A stretch of 8,919 nucleotides of DNA, taken from the NCBI GenBank assembly GCA_038205115.1, contig JBBRCE010000095.1, forward strand, positions 1-8,919, read 5' to 3'. The position numbers and the translations under genes are program-made. The first letter of the stretch is position 1; every line of letters starts with the position of its first letter. This document shows, one piece after another, positions 1 to 6,797 of this stretch. Source of the DNA: JBBRCE01 sp038205115. GTDB taxonomy: Bacteria; Planctomycetota; Planctomycetia; Pirellulales; JBBRCE01. Below the pieces are notes generated by a model. That model searched no databases. It saw nothing but the letters and a program-made list of their open reading frames with translations, and was not told the origin of the DNA.

Positions 1-1
1 T

Positions 2-412
2 GAAATCGTCACCGTTGATCTGACCAACTGCAAATTCTCCGATTACGCTGGTCTGGAAACGCTCACCGGACTGCATCGGCTTGACCTCTCCCACACGTCG
101 GTCACCGATGCGGGCTTGGTTCACTTGAAAGGACTTGCGGGACTGCAATGGCTTTACCTCGACCAAACGCAGGTCACCGATGCGGGCTTGGTTCACTTGA
201 AAGGACTTACGAGACTGCATCAGCTTAACCTCTCCAATACGCAGGTCACCGATGCGGGCTTGGTTCATTTGAAGGAACTTACGGGACTGCAATGGCTTTA
301 CCTCGACAACACCCGGGTCACCGATGCGGGTGTTACGGAATTGAAAAAGGCGTTGCCGAATTGCATTATCAAGTCGTTGGACGAGGTATTTGACCCATTA
401 CAAGCCCCGTGA
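2..412 (+). CDS. Leucine-rich-repeat protein, 3' part (5' end outside window)
   Basis: The reading frame is open from base 2, so the gene begins upstream; only the last 136 codons are present. The protein is a run of 24-residue LRRs of the planctomycete type, L..L..L.L..T.VTDAGL.HL, with VTDAGL recurring at about 101, 173, 245 and 317. It ends in a cap reading GVTELKKALPNC, which matches the cap GVSELQACLPNC of the LRR gene at 601-1794, so the two are related. LRR domains form curved solenoids that bind protein or other ligands; the partner is unknown. Internal TTG codons, such as the one at 116, are leucines inside the repeats and not starts. The stop TGA (410-412) overlaps a GTG (409-411) that opens the next short frame. 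Family assignment is firm; cellular location cannot be judged without the N-terminus. Confidence 0.9.
   Translation, partial: EIVTVDLTNCKFSDYAGLETLTGLHRLDLSHTSVTDAGLVHLKGLAGLQWLYLDQTQVTDAGLVHLKGLTRLHQLNLSNTQVTDAGLVHLKELTGLQWLYLDNTRVTDAGVTELKKALPNCIIKSLDEVFDPLQAP
101..316 (+). repeat. Three tandem 72-bp LRR units in ABAB order
   Basis: Units begin with gtcaccgatgcgggc at 101, 173 and 245, and a shorter fourth copy begins at 317; spacing is exactly 72 bp each time. The first 15 bases are identical in all four. The second half of the unit alternates: ctgcatcggcttgacctctc (71) resembles ctgcatcagcttaacctctc (215), while ctgcaatggctttacctcga occurs at 143 and 287. Like units are 144 bp apart, which suggests duplication of a two-LRR block. 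Confidence 0.9.
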
Positions 413-540
413 CCAGCTCCACGCCCAAACGCCGCTGGTATCAATTCAGTCTGCGGACGATGTTGATCTTCATCACGTTGAATTGCGTGGCGTGTGGGCT
501 GGTTCAGGCTGAAAATGAAAAAGGCTTTGCGGCAACATGA
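409..540 (+). pseudogene. Orphan N-terminal leader of a planctomycete LRR-type protein, frameshifted stub
   Basis: GTG at 409 overlaps the preceding stop (GTGA) and opens a 43-codon frame whose product contains KRRWYQFSLRTMLIFITLN followed by CVACGL. This is the cytoplasmic-basic plus transmembrane leader that begins many planctomycete LRR proteins. In that family the segment normally continues as GWF..KM..A.RQ.E. Here that continuation (GWFRLKMKKALRQHEG) is present, but in the +1 frame from base 497, and the original frame stops at 538-540. One extra base in the tgtggg run near 493-498 would explain it. After about base 545 neither frame resembles the family. I infer a decayed LRR gene reduced to its leader; a short functional membrane peptide is less likely. 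No Shine-Dalgarno sequence lies at a proper distance before 409. Confidence 0.6.
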
Positions 541-560
541 GGGCGCGGCCCCAATGCCGC
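529..560. other. Nested inverted repeats between stub and second LRR gene
   Basis: gcggca (529-534) pairs with tgccgc (555-560), and inside it gggc (541-544) pairs with gccc (548-551) across a three-base loop. No T-run follows, so this is not a standard intrinsic terminator. It overlaps the stop of the stub and may be a leader hairpin of the next gene or chance in GC-rich DNA. Confidence 0.25.
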
Positions 561-600
561 GTCCGCCGAAACGAGCGACAGCGTCGCGACGCACTCGAGA

Positions 601-1794
601 ATGGTTTCTGACGACAAGGCGCGCCACAAACACGCGCTGAACGAGCAGCTTGCTATGCTTCCAAAGTCCAATCCTTTGCGCGGCGGTCAAACCAAAGTTT
701 CCGCGGATGGTTCCCGCAGCCCGCGCCGCAGTTGGTGGTGGCGTGGCTTGATGATGTTGCCGATCCTGGGGATCGTGATCCTTTCGCCGCTCATTGCCCT
801 GGCGACCGGCGTTGTGCTGGCCATTTGTTGGCGACGGCTCAGGAAACGCCGCGCGGCGGAAGCAGCAATTCTAAGCATCGGCGGCCAGTTGTTACCGCCG
901 GATGCCACAGGCACTGATCTGGCGCGGCAACGCGGACTGCTGGCTCGATTTTTGCAATGGGAAGGTTTTCATTCCACGTTTGCAATCTTTTTCCGGCACG
1001 TCGAATTGACCGAGGCGAAGCTGCAACGCCTGCCGCCGCGCGTGTTCACGCGAATACTGAATCTCCACCGGGTCACGATGGACCATGCCGCCTGGCGGCG
1101 AATGCTGGAAAAGATTGAATTTCAGTCGCTGTGGTTGAGTAGCATCGAATTGAGCACGATCGATTGGCAAGCCTTGTCTTGCCAAGAAACGTTCACGCTC
1201 TTGACGATCGCCGATACGCGGATCAACAGTGCGGATTGGCAGCAGATTTCCACGCTCTCACATTTGCAGAGTCTGATTCTTGAAGACCTGCCTGCCGGCT
1301 GTAACGACGGACTGCAAACGTTGACCAGCATGCGGCATCTGACGAGTTTGACTTTGCAGTCGGCCACCACGGGCGATGCCGATCTAACCTGGCTGGCGGA
1401 AATGTCCGCGCTGGAGTCGTTGTCGCTCCAAACGCCTGGCGTCACCGACCGGGGCTTGGCAGGCTTGCAACGGCTGAAAACACTCGGCGAATTATCCTTG
1501 CAGGCTCAACTCACCGACGATGGCTTGCAGCATTCACTGGCCGAGACGAATCTTCAATGCCTGGAATTAACCGTTACTGCGATCACCGATGTCGGCCTAC
1601 GGCACCTCGCACAAAACCAAACCCTTGAAGCATTATCGATCTATCGTGCCCAGATTACGGACGCCGGTCTTCTCCTTTCGCGCGGCATGCGGCAACTTTC
1701 GCTGTTCCAACTCTTCGGCACGCAAGCCACTGCTGCCGGCGTTTCCGAATTGCAAGCCTGTCTGCCCAACTGTGAGATCAGGCAGTTGCCGTAG
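601..1794 (+). CDS. Membrane-anchored leucine-rich-repeat protein
   Basis: This 397-residue protein has a basic N-terminal part, one strong transmembrane helix at about residues 49-77 (LMMLPILGIVILSPL onward), a basic stop-transfer stretch (CWRRLRKRR), and the segment AAEAAILSIGGQLLPPD. That segment matches the REAVEAI..LGG stretch that follows the membrane helix in planctomycete LRR proteins. Residues about 130-215 are leucine-rich but irregular. Clearer LRRs run from about 222 to the end (VTDRGL, LTDDGL, ITDVGL, ITDAGL), closing with cap GVSELQACLPNC. The repeats are far more diverged than those of the upstream LRR gene. The LRR domain probably faces the periplasm. ATG 601 is used because it gives the longest frame; the Shine-Dalgarno match before it is weak (gaga), and ATG 655 is an alternative. 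The ligand is unknown. Confidence 0.85.
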   Translation: MVSDDKARHKHALNEQLAMLPKSNPLRGGQTKVSADGSRSPRRSWWWRGLMMLPILGIVILSPLIALATGVVLAICWRRLRKRRAAEAAILSIGGQLLPPDATGTDLARQRGLLARFLQWEGFHSTFAIFFRHVELTEAKLQRLPPRVFTRILNLHRVTMDHAAWRRMLEKIEFQSLWLSSIELSTIDWQALSCQETFTLLTIADTRINSADWQQISTLSHLQSLILEDLPAGCNDGLQTLTSMRHLTSLTLQSATTGDADLTWLAEMSALESLSLQTPGVTDRGLAGLQRLKTLGELSLQAQLTDDGLQHSLAETNLQCLELTVTAITDVGLRHLAQNQTLEALSIYRAQITDAGLLLSRGMRQLSLFQLFGTQATAAGVSELQACLPNCEIRQLP

Positions 1795-1887
1795 GTGCTT
1801 TAAGCGGCGGCGCCGAGAACGAGCGAGTTGCACGCACGGGTTCCGGCATCGAACCCAAAACGGCTCTTGGTTTGCAAGCGTGTTAAC

Positions 1888-1930
1888 AAAAAAGCTTCAC
1901 GGCACGGACCGCTGGTCCATGCCGTGAAGC
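1888..1930 (-). terminator. Intrinsic terminator of the solenoid-protein gene
   Basis: gcttcacggca and ggacc (from 1894) pair with ggtcc and tgccgtgaagc (to 1930), leaving a three-base loop and one C/A mismatch; about 16 base pairs in all. On the minus strand the stem is followed directly by six T (bases 1888-1893 are A on the plus strand), the classic rho-independent layout. It lies 24 bases past the stop of the minus-strand gene. On the plus strand the hairpin is followed by a T-rich but interrupted stretch, so it may also slow transcripts from the LRR gene. A smaller perfect hairpin, gggttc/gaaccc, lies at 1838-1856. Confidence 0.9.
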
Positions 1931-1953
1931 AGAAACTTTCTTCCGTTGACTGA

Positions 1954-3060
1954 CTAGGAGAAGTTGGTCACGGTCAAGGTGCCGCCGATGATGTTACCAC
2001 CACCGTTGACGAACGTGTTCTTGCCGCTGCCGCCATCGAGCAAGGCGTTGCCGGTTACGGTGCTCTGGCTGATGGTGATGTCGTCGTCGCCACCGCCCAG
2101 GAAGGCGAACAACGAGTCAACCTTGGACGTGGTGATTTGGACGTGATCTTGGTCGTTGCCCGCGTCGAGCGTTACCTTCTTGGCGGTGGCACCGGCGACC
2201 TTGATTTGGTCGATGCCTGAACCGCCGAGGATGTTGGTTTCGCCATTGATTGTGGCAACGTTGAACGAGATTTGGTCGTTGCCCGAGCCGCCATCGACCG
2301 TTAGGTTTCCGCCCACGGTGAGATGATCGAAGGCCAGGATATCGTCGCCGCTGCCGCCGACAAACTTGGCACTGCCGCCGACGCCCGTGTTGACAATGCT
2401 GATCAGGTCGGCTTCCGAACCGGTGTCGACGCTCAGCGCACCTTGCACGTACATCGACCCGACGGTGTAGACGTCATAGCCGGCGCCGGTGCTGATGGTT
2501 TCGTTCTTGCCGGTCGAGGCATAAGCGGCCGCGCCGGTTGCGATGAGATTCAGATAGTCGTTGCCACCGCCGGTTGTGACCGTATGATTTCCGACGGTAA
2601 ATATGCCTTCTTCCAAAATGGTCTGGTCGCCGTTGCCGGCTGTGTTGACCACGACGTCCTTGTTGACGAGCAACGAGTGTTGACCGAGTTCGAGGAAGTT
2701 GGCGCCGCCATCGTCGTTGATAATCAGATTGCCGGCGACCACTGCGTTATCGATGCCGAGTTCATCGTTCCCGTTGCCGAGATTGATGATGACGTCGCCC
2801 GTGACACCGGTCACTAACACCGGCGCAGCCCCGTGATTCACGGTCGTCGGCAGATTGAGGGTATCGTCAACAAAACCAGAAATGAGATACTGCCCGGCAA
2901 CACCGGTGCCGGAGATTTGAATCGAGTTCGGATTTGCGTCGCCGCGTACGGTCAGGACGCCGCCGCTGACACTGACAGTCACGTCGCCAGCCATCAGCAG
3001 GCGTTTTTCGAGACTCTCCAACCGCAGCCGAGACTTGAAACGAAGTTTCTTGTTGTTCAT
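1954..3060 (-). CDS. Secreted beta-solenoid protein with LEPR-XLL-type N-terminus and RTX-like turns
   Basis: The 368-residue product starts with a lysine/arginine-rich segment followed by LESLEKRLLMAG (residues 14-25). This matches the LEPR-XLL motif at the N-terminus of many exported planctomycete and related proteins, and may mark cleavage or export. The rest is a repeat array with glycine/aspartate turns: GNGNDEL (95), GGANFLEL (118), GNGDQTIL (142), GGGNDYLNL (164), GAGYDVYTV (192), GGSGDDILA (235), GGSGNDQIS (257), GGSGIDQIK (279), GGGDDDITI (322) and GGSGKNTFV (343). Spacing is about 21-23 residues except for one longer step at 164-192, as expected of a beta-helix rung. Turns resemble calcium-binding RTX nonapeptides, but in most rungs they occur singly, so calcium binding is only possible. 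No catalytic domain or C-terminal sorting signal is visible. ATG 3058-3060 follows an AGGAG; the gene ends 24 bases before a terminator, so it is probably monocistronic. Confidence 0.85.
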   Translation of the reverse strand: MNNKKLRFKSRLRLESLEKRLLMAGDVTVSVSGGVLTVRGDANPNSIQISGTGVAGQYLISGFVDDTLNLPTTVNHGAAPVLVTGVTGDVIINLGNGNDELGIDNAVVAGNLIINDDGGANFLELGQHSLLVNKDVVVNTAGNGDQTILEEGIFTVGNHTVTTGGGNDYLNLIATGAAAYASTGKNETISTGAGYDVYTVGSMYVQGALSVDTGSEADLISIVNTGVGGSAKFVGGSGDDILAFDHLTVGGNLTVDGGSGNDQISFNVATINGETNILGGSGIDQIKVAGATAKKVTLDAGNDQDHVQITTSKVDSLFAFLGGGDDDITISQSTVTGNALLDGGSGKNTFVNGGGNIIGGTLTVTNFS

Positions 3061-3067
3061 CGTCCAG

Positions 3068-3072
3068 CTCCT
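3068..3072 (-). promoter_or_regulatory. Ribosome binding site AGGAG of the solenoid gene
   Basis: Read on the minus strand, aggag lies seven bases before the ATG at 3060-3058. It fixes the start and keeps the LESLEKRLL motif close to the N-terminus. Confidence 0.75.
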
Positions 3073-3190
3073 AATACAATTTCTGAGATTGAGACCCGCA
3101 AACTAACTGGATCGATCCAAGCAGGAATTCGAATCGCAAATTCCCCTGTCCCGATGATCCTGGTCACTTCGTTGCTTGCTAATGGAAGAT

Positions 3191-3218
3191 ATACTAAGCA
3201 TCTGGGCGGCATTGTCAG
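3191..3218 (-). promoter_or_regulatory. Candidate promoter for the solenoid gene
   Basis: On the minus strand CTGACA (3218-3213) is followed after 16 bases by TAGTAT (3196-3191). Both hexamers are partial matches to the sigma-70 consensus, and the site is about 130 bases upstream of the start codon. The -35 part lies inside one copy of a 13-bp direct repeat. No stronger alternative was seen closer to the gene. Confidence 0.3.
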
Positions 3219-3365
3219 CCTATTTTGCCCTGGTTGCCATTTTTCGCAAAATTAATTCACGGGCAGTTCGCCACGTGGCTGGTCGCTGGCGGGCGAGCAG
3301 TGGCTGGCGTCTTTTGCTGCGGAAGTTCCCGAAATTGCAAGTTTGGCGAGTAATTGTCAGCCTAT
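3211..3365. repeat. Pair of 13-bp direct repeats, attgtcagcctat
   Basis: attgtcagcctat occurs at 3211-3223 and again, identically, at 3353-3365, 142 bp apart, inside the divergent intergenic region. On the minus strand each copy contains CTGACA. They may be regulator sites or remnants of a short duplication; the sequence between and around them is not otherwise duplicated. Confidence 0.5.
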
Positions 3366-3400
3366 GCAACTTCTCTGGCAACGCCAGCCGGCCGCTTGCA

Positions 3401-3428
3401 TTGACGCATTTTTGGCTTGGCGTAAGAT
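3401..3428 (+). promoter_or_regulatory. Likely sigma-70-type promoter of the HEAT-repeat gene
   Basis: TTGACG (3401-3406) is followed after 16 bases by TAAGAT (3423-3428), giving a predicted transcription start near 3435 and a leader of about 30 bases before ATG 3465. The start point would fall inside the inverted repeat at 3428-3452. Confidence 0.5.
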
Positions 3429-3452
3429 AAAGGACTGTCCACAAGTCCTTTA
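3428..3452. promoter_or_regulatory. Perfect 9-bp inverted repeat at the transcription start of the HEAT-repeat gene
   Basis: taaaggact (3428-3436), seven spacer bases, then agtccttta (3444-3452). It begins at the last base of the candidate -10 box and ends 12 bases before the start codon. The position suits an operator for a dimeric repressor, or an RNA hairpin in the leader. The ribosome binding site between the repeat and ATG 3465 is weak (ttgag). Confidence 0.5.
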
Positions 3453-3464
3453 CGCGATTGAGTT

Positions 3465-4535
3465 ATGGCCGATATCGTCAAACCGCACGCCGCGCCGCTC
3501 TCGCCTGACGACGCCTTGCCGCCGGTGCAGCCGCCCAGCGCCGGCTTCATCGTACAATTGTTTGTGATTCCCGGCGTGATCGTGACGATCATTGTCGCTG
3601 TGTATTTGATGTTCAACTGGTTGGCCCAGATGGGCAACAACCCGCAATCGTACATCGAATCGCTGGAGAAAGGCGGACCCTCGCGCTGGCAAGCCGCGAT
3701 TAGTCTTTCGAATACCTTGCGTGACGAGCGTTACGACGAATTGAAGGAAGACCCGACCGCCATGCGCCGCCTGGCTGCGATTTTAGATCATGAGATCGAA
3801 CTCGCCAACAAAGACGATGAATCGCTGCGGTTGCGAATTTATCTATGCCAAGCGCTGGGCTACTTCCGCATTGCCGATGGCTTGCCGGCGCTGCTGAACG
3901 CGGCCACCACCCAGCGCGACGACAAGGAACTGCCCATCCGGCTGTCAGCCATTCAAGGCCTTGGCAACCTGGCCAACAACATTCGCCAAAGCCACGCCGA
4001 ACCGCTGCAGAGTTCGAAGTTGAACGAGGCCCTGGATCAATTGTCGCGCGATCCGGAAGCCGAAGTTCGCTCGCGCGTGGCCACGGTGTACGGCGTGCTG
4101 GGCGACGAGCGTTCGCAAGCACGCCTGAAAATCATGCTCAACGACGACTCGCCGTTCACGCGTTACAACGCGGCTGTTGGGCTGGCCCGCAATGGCGACA
4201 AACTGGCATTGCCGGTGCTGACGGAAATGATCGATCCCTCGCTGGTCAGCAGCCAAATCGTGATCGATCAAAAGCTACCGCCAGAAGAACTAGGGCATCC
4301 GCGATCTGCCGAAGCGGTCGAAGCCTATTTGACGGAAGCCCGCAGCAACACCTTGGCCTCGATCCAAGTGCTGGGTCTGGACGGTCTGGAATCGTATGCG
4401 GCCGCCAAACCGGCCGCCGATCGCCAAGAAATCACGGCGGCCATCAATCAGCTGATCGGCTCCAAGCCGCGCAGCGATGTCACCACCCACGCCCGCGCCG
4501 TGCTGGGCGCGATCGGCAAAACGGGCCAGAAATAA
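3465..4535 (+). CDS. Membrane-anchored HEAT-repeat protein
   Basis: The 356-residue product has a proline-rich N-terminal tail (about 1-26), one transmembrane helix at about 27-53 (IVQLFVIPGVIVTIIVAVYL), and a soluble part of paired alpha helices typical of HEAT repeats. Examples are the segments around SRWQAAISLSNTL, LRIYLCQALGYFRIADGLPA, IRLSAIQGLGNLA, VRSRVATVYGVLGDERSQA and TRYNAAVGLARNGDKLALPV. HEAT solenoids act as scaffolds for protein contacts; no catalytic motif is visible. The last 90 residues are helical but less regular, with several alanine-rich stretches. The short N-terminal tail is probably cytoplasmic and the solenoid periplasmic, but orientation is not certain. Its own promoter and a 162-base gap to the radical SAM gene suggest a separate unit, though read-through is possible. 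The specific function is unknown. Confidence 0.85.
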   Translation: MADIVKPHAAPLSPDDALPPVQPPSAGFIVQLFVIPGVIVTIIVAVYLMFNWLAQMGNNPQSYIESLEKGGPSRWQAAISLSNTLRDERYDELKEDPTAMRRLAAILDHEIELANKDDESLRLRIYLCQALGYFRIADGLPALLNAATTQRDDKELPIRLSAIQGLGNLANNIRQSHAEPLQSSKLNEALDQLSRDPEAEVRSRVATVYGVLGDERSQARLKIMLNDDSPFTRYNAAVGLARNGDKLALPVLTEMIDPSLVSSQIVIDQKLPPEELGHPRSAEAVEAYLTEARSNTLASIQVLGLDGLESYAAAKPAADRQEITAAINQLIGSKPRSDVTTHARAVLGAIGKTGQK

Positions 4536-4559
4536 CCGTCCGGCGGCGGCCAAACGGGA

Positions 4560-4565
4560 TATAAT
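4560..4565 (+). promoter_or_regulatory. Candidate -10 element (TATAAT) for the radical SAM gene
   Basis: A perfect TATAAT lies 25 bases after the HEAT gene stop in an otherwise GC-rich gap. No good -35 is present 16-18 bases upstream (the region reads ccgtccggcgg), so promoter strength is doubtful. A start near 4572 would give a leader of about 125 bases. Confidence 0.4.
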
Positions 4566-4569
4566 ATTT

Positions 4570-4612
4570 CTGCCGTCGGGCGCCGTCTCGCCACGTTGAT
4601 TCAACGCGGCAG
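4570..4612 (+). promoter_or_regulatory. Nested hairpins in the leader of the radical SAM gene
   Basis: ctgccg (4570-4575) pairs with cggcag (4607-4612), enclosing the palindrome cgttgattcaacg (4594-4606). There is no T-run after it. It may be a leader structure or an operator just downstream of the candidate -10; it matches no riboswitch that I recognise. Confidence 0.3.
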
Positions 4613-4697
4613 TAGGCCGACGCAACGCATAAAATTTCCGTTGGTTGGCGCTGCAAATTCATCGCTCAGACGGGTCGCTTGCTCACTCGGAACGTTC

Positions 4698-6740
4698 ATG
4701 TCAACCACGACCAGTCCCGCCAATCCGTTTGCCGTGCTTCCCATTTTGAATCAATCGCCGGCGCAAGCGCCCCGCGGTTCCGGCAGCCAGCAGTCGGCAA
4801 CGCCGCTTCCGATGAGCCGCGCGGAGATGCTCGCCCGCGGCTGGGACGAAGTGGATATTGTATTTGTCACCGGCGATGCCTATGTGGATCATCCCAGCTT
4901 CGCCATGGCGCTGTTGGGCCGATTGCTGGTGGACGAAGGTTTTCGTGTAGGCATTGTCAGTCAGCCCGATTGGCGAAATTGCGACGCCTGGCGCGAGTTC
5001 GGCCGTCCGAAGCTGTTTTTTGCCATCAGCGCCGGCAACATGGACTCGATGATCAATCACTACACGGCCAACAAGAAGGTCCGCAACGACGACGCGTACA
5101 GTCCCGGCGGACAGATCGGTCGGCGTCCGGACCGCGCCACGCTGGCCTACTGCCAACGCGCGCGAGAAGCGTATCGCGGCGTGCCGGTTGTGGCCGGCGG
5201 CGTTGAAGCCAGCTTGCGGCGGATTGCCCATTACGATTTTTGGAGCGATAAAGTTCGCCGTCCAATCATTTTGGACTGCAAAGCGGACATTGTGGTATTC
5301 GGGATGGGCGAGCGGCCGATCATCGAGATCGCACACCGCTTCAAAGCGGGCAACTCGGTCAAGCAATTGCGCGATCTGCGCGGCGTCTGTTATCGGCTCG
5401 GCGCCAGCGAATTGCCGCCGACCGAAAACACGATCACGCTGCCCGACTACGACGCCGTGGTGGCCAATCCGCTGGCGTTTTGCGATATGACCAAGATCGC
5501 GCACACCGAGACCAATCCGCACAACGCCCGCACGCTGGTGCAATTTCACGGTCGCGAAGCGGTGGTGGTGAATCCGCCGGCGCTGCCGCTGGCCGAGAGT
5601 GAGATGGATCGCGTGTATGGCTTGCCGTTTTCGCGCAAGCCGCATCCGAGTTACGGCAACCAGAAGATTCCGGCGCTGGAGGTCGTCAAAGACTCCGTGC
5701 AGATCATGCGCGGTTGTTTTGGCGGCTGCACGTTTTGCTCCATCACCGCGCACGAAGGCCGCATCATTCAAAGCCGCAGCCAACAGTCCGTGCTGGGCGA
5801 AATTCGCCGCATGTCCGCCGATCCGGATTTCCACGGCGTGATCAGCGATATTGGCGGCCCCACGGCCAACATGTATCAGATGCGCTGCTTGCGCCCCGAG
5901 GTCGAAGCCCGCTGCCGGCGCTTGAGTTGCGTGCATCCCACAATCTGCAAACTGCTCGGCACCGATCACGGTCCGCTGATTCAACTGATGAAGGCCGCGC
6001 GAGAAGAAGACGGCATCAAAAAAGTGTTCGTGGCCTCCGGCATTCGCATGGATCTGGCCCGTCGCGATCCGGAATATATGAGCGAGCTGGCCCAACATCA
6101 CGTCGGCGGATATCTCAAAGTGGCACCGGAACATACCGATCCCGGCGTGCTGGACTTGATGAAGAAGCCCAACAACGACGACTTCGAAAAGTTCGACGAG
6201 GCGTTCAAAACCGCCTCGAAAGCGGCCGGCAAAAAGCAATATCTCATTCCCTATTACATTGCCAGTCATCCCGGCAGCGATCTCACAGCCATGATCGACC
6301 TGGCGCTGTTTCTCAAACGCAACCATTACAAGCCGGATCAGGTGCAGGACTTCATTCCCAGCCCGTTCGATATTGCCGCCTGCATGTATCACACCGGCTT
6401 GGATCCCTTCACGCGCAAGCCGGTTTACATCGCCAAGCATTTGCGCGACCGCCGTTTGCAACGCGCGCTGCTGCAATTCTTCAAGCCGGAGAATTACTTC
6501 GAAGTTCGCCGCGCGCTGGAGCAAGCCGGCAGGCAAGACTTGATTGGCAGCGGTTGCGATTGCCTGATCCCGGCCAATCCGCCGCGTCCCGCGCTAGACC
6601 GTCGCCGTCGGCAAGCCAATGCCGAAGTGGCCGATCGCAATGGCGATCACATCCGCAGCCAGCCTGGCGAGTCGCGCAAAAAAACCGCGCCTGGTTATCG
6701 CCCCGGCCGCAAGACGGCCAAGCGCCGTGATGGAAAGTAA
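4698..6740 (+). CDS. ygiQ: YgiQ-family (UPF0313) radical SAM protein
   Basis: This 680-residue protein has the full YgiQ layout. An N-terminal domain starts with LPMSRAEMLARGWDEVDIV and TGDAYVDHPSF (58-68) and includes GGVEASLRR. A radical SAM core follows, with cluster motif C340-x3-C344-x2-C347 (CFGGCTFC), then ITAHEGRIIQSRS, KVAPEHT and YYIASHPG. A C-terminal domain ends in a basic tail containing PGYRPGRKTAKR. The three cysteines bind a 4Fe-4S cluster that cleaves S-adenosylmethionine; the substrate of the family is not known to me. The protein is slightly shorter than E. coli YgiQ and looks intact. The frame extends upstream to a TTG at 4596, but ATG 4698 is preferred: it has a GGAA five bases before it and the added 34 residues look non-conserved. 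It is probably cytoplasmic, and co-transcribed with the MBL gene 57 bases downstream. Confidence 0.92.
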   Translation: MSTTTSPANPFAVLPILNQSPAQAPRGSGSQQSATPLPMSRAEMLARGWDEVDIVFVTGDAYVDHPSFAMALLGRLLVDEGFRVGIVSQPDWRNCDAWREFGRPKLFFAISAGNMDSMINHYTANKKVRNDDAYSPGGQIGRRPDRATLAYCQRAREAYRGVPVVAGGVEASLRRIAHYDFWSDKVRRPIILDCKADIVVFGMGERPIIEIAHRFKAGNSVKQLRDLRGVCYRLGASELPPTENTITLPDYDAVVANPLAFCDMTKIAHTETNPHNARTLVQFHGREAVVVNPPALPLAESEMDRVYGLPFSRKPHPSYGNQKIPALEVVKDSVQIMRGCFGGCTFCSITAHEGRIIQSRSQQSVLGEIRRMSADPDFHGVISDIGGPTANMYQMRCLRPEVEARCRRLSCVHPTICKLLGTDHGPLIQLMKAAREEDGIKKVFVASGIRMDLARRDPEYMSELAQHHVGGYLKVAPEHTDPGVLDLMKKPNNDDFEKFDEAFKTASKAAGKKQYLIPYYIASHPGSDLTAMIDLALFLKRNHYKPDQVQDFIPSPFDIAACMYHTGLDPFTRKPVYIAKHLRDRRLQRALLQFFKPENYFEVRRALEQAGRQDLIGSGCDCLIPANPPRPALDRRRRQANAEVADRNGDHIRSQPGESRKKTAPGYRPGRKTAKRRDGK

Positions 6741-6784
6741 GAAGCCGGCGGTCGTCCGTCAGATTTCACGAATTGGTCTCGCGC

Positions 6785-6789
6785 AAGGA
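6785..6789 (+). promoter_or_regulatory. Ribosome binding site AAGGA deciding a TTG start
   Basis: aagga ends eight bases before TTG 6798. No ATG or GTG in this frame lies between the preceding stop (6740) and the conserved HAHTDH motif, so the site supports TTG as the initiation codon. Confidence 0.65.
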
Positions 6790-6797
6790 CGATTGCC

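Noticed and set aside
101..340. Evenly spaced repeats as a CRISPR array
   Set aside because: The 72-bp units are in frame and translate to LRRs; there are no distinct spacers.
2323..2817. 164-codon plus-strand frame opposite the solenoid gene
   Set aside because: It mirrors the repetitive Gly/Asp codons of the real gene; the minus-strand gene has a ribosome site, leader motif and terminator.
4701..6536. 611-codon open frame on the minus strand
   Set aside because: It lies entirely opposite the radical SAM gene, whose conserved motifs are clear. Long antisense frames are common opposite GC-rich coding DNA, and its product (rich in H, A, R, Q) resembles no family.
5714..6730. 338-codon plus-strand frame inside the radical SAM gene
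   Set aside because: Out-of-frame shadow with Arg/Ser/His-rich product; the radical SAM frame has all the conserved motifs.
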